5,027 nt of DNA from Bdellovibrionaceae bacterium UBA2316 (lineage in GTDB: Bacteria; Bdellovibrionota; Bdellovibrionia; Bdellovibrionales; Bdellovibrionaceae): positions 1-5,027 of the forward strand of contig DDVI01000130.1 in assembly GCA_002345205.1 (NCBI GenBank). Direction: 5' to 3'. This document shows, in pieces, positions 1 to 4,066 of this stretch. The notes under the pieces were generated by a model. That model searched no databases. It saw nothing but the letters and a program-made list of their open reading frames with translations, and was not told the origin of the DNA. Made by a program: the position numbers and the translations under genes. Each line of letters opens with the position of its first letter. Positions within the stretch are counted from its first letter, which is position 1.

Positions 1-51
1 ATTTTGATACGAAAAATCCCGGCGTGTCTTTCCTGTCAAATTGTTGGACAG

Positions 52-80
52 TTGCGACTAGTTTTCGGCCTTCTTTTAAT
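52..80 (+). promoter_or_regulatory. Possible sigma-70-type promoter for the exported-protein gene
   Basis: TTGCGA (52-57) is separated by 17 nt from TTTAAT (75-80), which matches the TTGACA/TATAAT consensus at 4/6 and 5/6 positions. It would give a leader of roughly 70 nt before ATG 158. A second AT-rich hexamer, TAATAT (112-117), could serve as an alternative -10 but has no convincing -35. This is sequence matching only, and such matches are common in AT-rich DNA. Confidence 0.25.
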
Positions 81-144
81 TAGTTAACGTCAGGTCAAAA
101 GCTTCTCATTTAATATTGGGCCGTTAATTGCAATCACAAGATAT

Positions 145-150
145 GAGGAG
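145..150 (+). promoter_or_regulatory. Ribosome binding site deciding the start at 158
   Basis: GAGGAG followed by a 7-nt spacer (AACGCAA) before ATG 158. It is the strongest Shine-Dalgarno match near any gene start in the window. It sets the start of the LIC_10091-like gene at 158 rather than TTG 128 or ATG 143; ATG 143 itself overlaps this site. Confidence 0.75.
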
Positions 151-157
151 AACGCAA

Positions 158-1522
158 ATGTTTCTTTTTCGGTTATTTCTTATTTTTTCAATTCCATTGC
201 TCAGTTACGCAGCTGGTGGTTTCACTGAAGATCTTATGAACTTGCCCGCCAACGAGAAGATGTTCAAGTCTCCTAGTTTAGTACCCAATGAACCTCAGCC
301 AGCCATTTCACAACCAATTTTAAATGCAGCACCTGCAGGAGCTTTAATTTCGGTAGGCACAGAAAGAGCATTTTCCGCTGCGGCCGTGGCCCCCCACTTT
401 ACACATCTTTTGATGGTAGACATGGATCCTAACGTGATATTATTTAACAGATTCAACCTTGCACTCTTAAAATTAGCTGCGGGGGACAGAGCAACCTACC
501 TACACCTTCGACTCAAGGCAAAGCCTACTGAACTGGTGCAGAGAGCAAGTCAGGCTGAACTCGATTCAACTTTAATAGAAGCACTTAACTTCGCAGTCGC
601 CGGTTATCTTCATGGTTCAATTGTAGCCAATTATGTGCCTACTTTCGGTAATGAAGAAAAAGTTCTTAGAGCTATTGAGTTTTTAACGGGATCAAAAGTT
701 GAAGCTGTAAGAGCCATAAAAAAAGTTCATGAGTACGAAGGAGAAAGAAGTTTAGATACCTACGTTGAAAGGTCTACGGAATTACCGAGCGAGCTACGCA
801 AAGAACTACTTCTTTACCACGAATGGGCGACTCGGCCTACGCCTCAGAAAGGTTATAGAAGCCTTCTTAACGAGATCCGCGGAGATCGCGTAAGCAATCA
901 AAGAAACCCTTTTGTCTATCCGCAGGGACCGAATCTAGAGAAACTAAATCGACGCTTTCAACTCTCATTAAACCCGGTGTTCAAAGGTATGAACTACCTA
1001 CATGATGATAAGTTGTTTTCGAGATTAAGCGAACTCGCTGCGCAGGACAAAATCCATATTATTCGAGGTGATTTGGGTTCAGCGACGGACATGAATCGAA
1101 TTGCTCGAGAAATGGACCAGCAAAATATTAAAGTTGGCCTGTTAGATATAAGTAATGCTTGGGAAGCCAATTTTATGCCTGGCAAAAAAGTGGCAAGTCT
1201 GATTAGTATTTTCAAATCGGTCTCAAATGACAGTAGTGTTTTTATGTTTACCGATTCTCCCACTCACGACTTCCGCAGATGGAATTACCACGGCCTTCAA
1301 TTTGGGAAGATTCCGGTAAATGTAGATCAAGCTCACGAAGTCTTAACTAAGATTTTCATGACACTTCCGGGTGAGCCAACCTTGGGAGCGGGTGGCTCTC
1401 GACCACGGACTTCGGAGAAGGGCAGTGCTAGGGCGATCTTATACAAACCTGGTATACCAGATTATTCCACAATTCAGCCTGGGCGCCTGTCGCGATGCCA
1501 AGATTTCTACAATTATCCCTGA
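158..1522 (+). CDS. Exported LIC_10091-like family protein, methyltransferase-like fold, function unknown
   Basis: The product is 454 residues from ATG 158. I chose this start because GAGGAG (145-150) lies 7 nt upstream and because residues 1-18 then form a clean signal peptide: a short n-region with Arg5, a Leu/Phe/Ile core, and a probable cut after LSYA. The in-frame TTG at 128 and ATG at 143 would add 5-10 polar residues and lack a ribosome site. Mature-protein landmarks are GALISVGTERAF (61-72), an acidic loop VDMDPN (87-92), IHIIRGDLGS (299-308) and VGLLDISNAWE (326-336). These resemble a Rossmann-type SAM-binding core: a glycine loop, an acidic strand end, and a later Asp/Asn strand. 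I recognise the whole as like the LIC_10091 family of Leptospira and Bdellovibrio-type bacteria, which has no established reaction to my knowledge. An exported protein with this fold is unusual, since SAM is normally cytoplasmic. The C-terminal Gly/Arg/Ser segment (409-423) looks flexible. The gene stands alone; no operon partner is visible. Confidence 0.82.
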   Translation: MFLFRLFLIFSIPLLSYAAGGFTEDLMNLPANEKMFKSPSLVPNEPQPAISQPILNAAPAGALISVGTERAFSAAAVAPHFTHLLMVDMDPNVILFNRFNLALLKLAAGDRATYLHLRLKAKPTELVQRASQAELDSTLIEALNFAVAGYLHGSIVANYVPTFGNEEKVLRAIEFLTGSKVEAVRAIKKVHEYEGERSLDTYVERSTELPSELRKELLLYHEWATRPTPQKGYRSLLNEIRGDRVSNQRNPFVYPQGPNLEKLNRRFQLSLNPVFKGMNYLHDDKLFSRLSELAAQDKIHIIRGDLGSATDMNRIAREMDQQNIKVGLLDISNAWEANFMPGKKVASLISIFKSVSNDSSVFMFTDSPTHDFRRWNYHGLQFGKIPVNVDQAHEVLTKIFMTLPGEPTLGAGGSRPRTSEKGSARAILYKPGIPDYSTIQPGRLSRCQDFYNYP

Positions 1523-1822
1523 ACGGCTTTCACTAGTTATCACAAAAATTTTGCTGGCCAAAATCCACATCTTTTTTATTTTCGACCCATCTGACAATAT
1601 CTCACTTAGTATGTAGTTTGCATCGCTTGAATTATCCCACTGACTTGTTGAAACGGTAGTGTGTTCTAGATCTTCATATTGAAATTCTTCAACCCGTTCC
1701 ACCAAAAACTTTCTTCCTGCCTCTAATGATCGTGGTCCTGAAGCATCTTTACCTGAAACATCGAATATATCGCAACCAGCATTACGTCCATCAGCATAGT
1801 AGTTTTCCGTCACCGATACTGA
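1439..1822 (-). pseudogene. 5'-truncated gene fragment, unknown product, antisense to the end of the first gene
   Basis: A minus-strand frame is open from a stop at 1823-1825 to a stop at 1439-1441. Its only early start is a GTG at 1811-1813 with no ribosome site. Over roughly the first 80 codons it reads like real coding DNA: most codons start with G or A, and residues are rich in Asp, Glu, Gly and Ser (for example DIFDVSGKDASGPRSLEAGR, then a charged helix around FLVERVEEF). I do not recognise the family. Homology to any protein would be expected to start abruptly at the 1813-1825 end, where transposase sequence begins on the other strand. The last 27 or so codons overlap the 3' end of the LIC_10091-like gene antisense and are probably read-through rather than native sequence. 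The simplest reading is the tail of a gene whose front was removed when the IS91-type remnant was joined here. It could instead be a chance frame. Confidence 0.35.
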
Positions 1823-2498
1823 TCACTCGGCCACAAAGGGCCTTGTTGCGAAGAACTCCGGGTTTTCACTGCACGCAGGCGTTGCCACCAAAGCCCACGA
1901 GCGTGATCGTTTAGAAAAGATTTGCCGATACATTGCGCGTCCAGCTGTCAGTGAGGAGCGCTTATCAACTGATGATTATGGCAACGTGATTTATCGATTC
2001 AAAAAACCATGGGATGACGGAACTACGGCACTAAAGTTAACACCGATGGAACTAATGGAGCGACTTGTGGCACTGGTTCCACGGCCAAGAGTTCACCTAA
2101 CCAGATACCATGGAGTGCTGGGTCCACATTACAAACACCGCAAACAAATCGTTCCAAAACCACCGGAGCTAAAGGTCGTTGGCCAAGACCAAGACATCAT
2201 TGATCCAAAACAGCTCGAACTGAAAAAGAAAAATATTCCCTGGGCACGTCTACTAGCAAGGGTTTTCAACATCGATGTTGAGACTTGCATCAAATGCGGT
2301 GGAAAAATGAAAATCATCGCAGCCATCGAAGATCCCAAGGTAATTCGAAAAATCCTTGAACACATGGGTCTGGCCACGAAGCCACCACCACTACATCCAG
2401 CCCGGGGCCCGCCAAAAGTTCAGCATCATTTCGAAGATGAATTCAACCAGCAGCACTTCGATATGAATTTTGACAATTTTAATCAATCGGCAGACTAA
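1803..2498 (+). pseudogene. IS91-type transposase, C-terminal fragment
   Basis: The frame is open from just after TAG 1800-1802 to TAA 2496-2498, about 231 residues with no credible start; the GTG at 1986 is an internal valine codon. Recognisable transposase sequence begins around 1857 (SGFSLHAGV) and continues through ERDRLEKICRYIARP, FKKPWDDGTTALKLTPMEL and LVALVPRPRVHLTRYHGVLGPH. It then reaches WARLLARVFNIDVETCIKCG and KIIAAIEDPKVIRKILEHMGL. This order is typical of the C-terminal part of the IS91/IS801-like transposases that act by rolling-circle transposition. The upstream half, which carries the HUH metal-binding site, catalytic tyrosine(s) and N-terminal zinc finger, is missing, so the fragment should be inactive. 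The rest has no internal stop or frameshift, which suggests a fairly recent truncation. The tail after about 2395 is low-complexity, rich in Gln, His, Phe, Asn and Asp, and probably specific to this lineage. Confidence 0.85.
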
Positions 2499-2512
2499 GA
2501 GATTTAGCTGCA

Positions 2513-2552
2513 ACGGATTCGTGTATTCAAAATTCTGAAAAACACCATCCGT
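2513..2552 (+). repeat. Hairpin just downstream of the transposase fragment
   Basis: ACGGAT-TC-GTGT (2513-2524) faces ACAC-C-ATCCGT (2542-2552). The arms give 6 + 4 paired bases with a small asymmetric bulge and a 17-nt loop. It starts 15 nt after the transposase stop. There is no following run of T, so an intrinsic terminator is unlikely. A hairpin at this place would suit the 3' end of a rolling-circle (IS91-type) element, but that is inference. Confidence 0.35.
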
Positions 2553-2587
2553 AAATCAAAAGTACGTCGCAAGTTTCAAAAATCAGT

Positions 2588-2707
2588 GAAATTCGTTGCC
2601 AAAGACCCGCTCCAATCACACAATTTTAACAACAACCAATGAAAACTAGATGTTGGGATTGAACAATTCGGGCTTAATTCTTCCTATCCGCTTTGGCAAC
2701 AAATTTC
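2588..2707. repeat. 120-bp unit bounded by a 17-bp inverted repeat (16/17 match)
   Basis: GAAATTCGTTGCCAAAG (2588-2604) is the reverse complement of CTTTGGCAACAAATTTC (2691-2707) except at one position. The arms enclose 86 bp of AT-rich sequence in which I see no gene. Terminal repeats of this length around a ~100-bp non-coding core look like a MITE or a decayed insertion sequence. However, I see no direct target duplication at the flanks (CAGT on the left, TTAG on the right). A long hairpin in a transcript is the alternative. Confidence 0.5.
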
Positions 2708-2784
2708 TTAGTCGGCTGATTGATTTATAAAAGATCTCCGCCGGCGAATCTTTCAGAAAATTTGTCTAGGAATCAGCCGAGTAA
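2708..2784. repeat. 14-bp inverted repeat (13/14 match) directly adjoining the previous unit
   Basis: TTAGTCGGCTGATT (2708-2721) pairs with AATCAGCCGAGTAA (2771-2784), with a single G/G mismatch. The 49-nt loop contains the perfect palindrome CGCCGGCG (2739-2746). The left arm begins at the very next base after the preceding inverted repeat ends. The right arm ends 17 nt before the ATG of the E1-like gene, so it could act as an operator or leader structure for that gene. It could also be the end of a mobile element. No T-run follows it. Confidence 0.5.
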
Positions 2785-2801
2785 CTCGATAGTATTGTGC
2801 G

Positions 2802-3686
2802 ATGGGACCAGTTTTTGATTACAACGAGGCCTTTTGTCGAAACCTCGGTTGGATTTCTCTACAAGAATCAGAACATTTGAAACGTGCGAAAGTGGCTATC
2901 GGTGGTTCGGGTGGTGTCGGCGGCGTCCACTTGATTACCCTTGTTCGATTGGGAATTACTCATTTTCATCTTGCCGATCCCGATACTTTTGAGCTAAAAA
3001 ATTTTAATCGCCAGTATGGTGCCGATATGTCCACATTGGGTCAGAATAAATGTGAAATAATGTGCCAAAAAGCAGTTCTCATCAATCCAGAATTAAGAAC
3101 ACGTATTTTTAAAGAAGGAATTTCGAAAGAAAACATTGGTGAGTTTTTGAATGGTGTAGATATCTATGTAGACGGCATAGACCTATTCGAAATTGAAATA
3201 AGAGAAATTATCTTTTCGGAATGTCAGAAACGGAACATTCCTTGTGTTAGTGCGGCTCCCATCGGAATGGGGACTTCTGTTATAAATTTTTCACCGTCAG
3301 GAATGTCCTTTGAGAAATATTTCGGAGTGAGCGGTCGAAAGCCGTTGGAAAAAGTGATTAGATTTTCGTTAGGAATGGCGCCGTCATTTGTCCATCTCTC
3401 TTCTTTGGTAGCGCGTGAGTATTCGAATCTATCCCAACGCCGAGTGAGTTCAACTCCTATGGGCTGCCAATTTGCGTCCGGTGTCGTCGGAACAGAGGTT
3501 TTAAAAATTCTTCTCGGTCGAGGTCCTGTAAAGTATGCTCCTCATGTCATTCACTATGATGGTTATAGTTATAAATTGAAAAAGTCGTGCCTCTGGTTTG
3601 GCCATTTGAACCCGCTGTTTCAAATTAAACTAAAAATTTTAAAATGGGCGCTGTCTAGACTCAATAGGAATTCATCGGCCGCGTAA
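2802..3686 (+). CDS. ThiF/MoeB/HesA-like (E1-like) adenylating enzyme
   Basis: A 294-residue protein of the ThiF superfamily. These enzymes use ATP to adenylate a carboxylate, classically the C-terminal glycine of a ubiquitin-like or sulfur-carrier protein, or in TcdA the tRNA t6A side chain. Visible motifs are the nucleotide loop GGSGGVGG (34-41), the strand-end and arginine motif ADPDTFELKNFNRQ (58-71; Asp59/Asp61, Asn69, Arg70, Gln71), Lys83, and the DGID pair (Asp124/Asp127). The C-terminal segment STPMGCQFASGVVGTEVLKILLG (217-239) is diagnostic of this ThiF subgroup and carries Cys222. There are no CxxC zinc pairs as in MoeB or ThiF, and no rhodanese domain. The opening FDYNEAFCRNLGW matches a subgroup I recall seeing fused to or near nitroreductase-like proteins; here it stands alone. 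The C-terminus is basic and may be helical. The start has no clear Shine-Dalgarno sequence, but residues 5-17 fit the family, so ATG 2802 is likely right. The substrate is unknown; the neighbouring carrier protein and acyl ligase suggest a biosynthetic role. Confidence 0.87.
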   Translation: MGPVFDYNEAFCRNLGWISLQESEHLKRAKVAIGGSGGVGGVHLITLVRLGITHFHLADPDTFELKNFNRQYGADMSTLGQNKCEIMCQKAVLINPELRTRIFKEGISKENIGEFLNGVDIYVDGIDLFEIEIREIIFSECQKRNIPCVSAAPIGMGTSVINFSPSGMSFEKYFGVSGRKPLEKVIRFSLGMAPSFVHLSSLVAREYSNLSQRRVSSTPMGCQFASGVVGTEVLKILLGRGPVKYAPHVIHYDGYSYKLKKSCLWFGHLNPLFQIKLKILKWALSRLNRNSSAA

Positions 3687-3688
3687 AT

Positions 3689-3937
3689 CTAGTTGATGTG
3701 TGACCTAAAATATATGGTCATCAGTTTTGGAGTGTCAAATTCTTCCATTTTTAGATCAGATATTTCGACAGTGACTGTGTATTTTTGTTGAACACTCAAG
3801 ATGAGTTCCATTAGCCCAATCGAGTCCAATAAACCCGTTTTTAAAAGTGAGGATTCTTGCTCGACTTGAAAACCGCATAGTTTAGAAAGCTCACCCAAAA
3901 TATGTTTCAGTAGATCATCACTATCAATTTCGCTCAT
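3689..3937 (-). CDS. Free-standing acyl (peptidyl) carrier protein
   Basis: The product is 82 residues, the usual size of a carrier protein. LLDSIGLMELI (36-46) contains the 4'-phosphopantetheine attachment serine, Ser39, in the DS(I/L)xxMEL context. Helices before and after it fit the four-helix carrier fold: an acidic N-terminus, then SKLCGFQVEQESSLL, and a C-terminal MTIYFRSHI helix. It would carry an acyl or aminoacyl group as a thioester. It is not the housekeeping fatty-acid AcpP: the surrounding residues differ from the DSLDTVELVM motif, and fab genes are absent. Its stop is 2 bp from the stop of the E1-like gene (convergent), and it diverges from the acyl-ligase gene, its most likely loading partner. 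No Shine-Dalgarno sequence precedes ATG 3937; a possible leaderless promoter is described separately. Confidence 0.87.
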   Translation of the reverse strand: MSEIDSDDLLKHILGELSKLCGFQVEQESSLLKTGLLDSIGLMELILSVQQKYTVTVEISDLKMEEFDTPKLMTIYFRSHIN

Positions 3938-3943
3938 TTCATT

Positions 3944-3974
3944 ATTCTAACGCTGGTCAACCTAGCAGAGTCAA
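3944..3974 (-). promoter_or_regulatory. Possible promoter of the carrier-protein gene, giving a near-leaderless mRNA
   Basis: On the minus strand, TTGACT (3974-3969) is followed after 19 nt by TAGAAT (3949-3944). Both are 5/6 matches to the sigma-70 consensus, though the spacing is longer than the preferred 17. The -10 ends only 6 nt before the ATG at 3937, so transcription would begin at or next to the start codon. That fits the lack of a ribosome site. The -35 overlaps the palindrome at 3973-3984. Confidence 0.3.
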
Positions 3975-3984
3975 TTGTGCAATT
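3973..3984. promoter_or_regulatory. Palindrome AATTG-TG-CAATT, possible operator in the divergent region
   Basis: Two 5-bp arms flank a 2-bp centre in the 129-bp space between the divergent carrier and ligase genes. It touches the possible -35 of the carrier gene. A second short palindrome, AAAGT-GTA-ACTTT, is at 4033-4045, about 20 nt before the ligase start. Both are short enough to arise by chance in AT-rich DNA, but each sits where a regulator of the divergent pair would bind. Confidence 0.25.
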
Positions 3985-4066
3985 AGATAGAAGGGATTCA
4001 GAAGAAGCAAACTAGACTCTGCAACTCTTGCAAAAGTGTAACTTTCAAAACAGACTGAGAACTCTT

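Larger units (their letters stand above)
1803..2552 (+). mobile_element. Remnant of an IS91-type insertion sequence (left part deleted)
   Basis: The remnant consists of the truncated transposase plus adjoining 3' DNA. The left boundary is the junction with the minus-strand gene fragment, somewhere between about 1803 and 1857. The right boundary is not defined by the sequence. IS91-family elements lack terminal inverted repeats and target duplications, so ends cannot be found by those signs. The family carries its replication-origin-like end downstream of the transposase, often with a hairpin. The hairpin at 2513-2552 is a candidate for that end, and I used it as a provisional limit. Confidence 0.5.
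2499..2801. other. Non-coding region between the IS remnant and the E1-like gene
   Basis: About 300 bp without a convincing gene on either strand. It holds three inverted repeats (2513-2552, 2588-2707 and 2708-2784, each listed separately). It must also contain the promoter of the E1-like gene, because the upstream transposase remnant is unlikely to be a functional operon partner. I see no convincing -35/-10 pair. A TAGTAT (2790-2795) lies 6 nt before the start codon and would imply a leaderless message, but its -35 is poor. No tRNA or known riboswitch pattern was seen. Confidence 0.6.

Noticed and set aside
128..157. TTG 128 as start of the exported protein
   Set aside because: It has no ribosome site and would place polar residues before the signal peptide; ATG 158 with GAGGAG at 7 nt is better.
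994..1263. Minus-strand open frame of 89 codons inside the exported-protein gene
   Set aside because: It lies fully within a well-supported gene on the other strand, has no homology I recognise, and has shadow-like composition.
1371..1616. Plus-strand frame overlapping the end of the exported-protein gene
   Set aside because: Most of it is an alternate frame of the real gene, and the tail is low in charged residues with no recognisable motif.
1439..1822. Naming the minus-strand fragment as a creatininase-type tail from its GKDASGPRSLEAGRKFL stretch
   Set aside because: The likeness is vague, the rest of the fragment does not fit the family, and no metal-binding motif is present.
1726..1914. 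Plus-strand 62-codon frame across the scar
   Set aside because: It crosses the junction between two unrelated fragments and is out of frame with the recognisable transposase sequence.
2129..2377. Minus-strand 82-codon frame opposite the transposase
   Set aside because: Shadow of the transposase frame; its Met/Ser/Phe-rich composition is typical of antisense reads.
1986..2498. Treating the transposase as a complete 170-residue gene starting at GTG 1986
   Set aside because: Clear transposase sequence continues in frame upstream of this codon (from about 1857), so the GTG is an internal valine.
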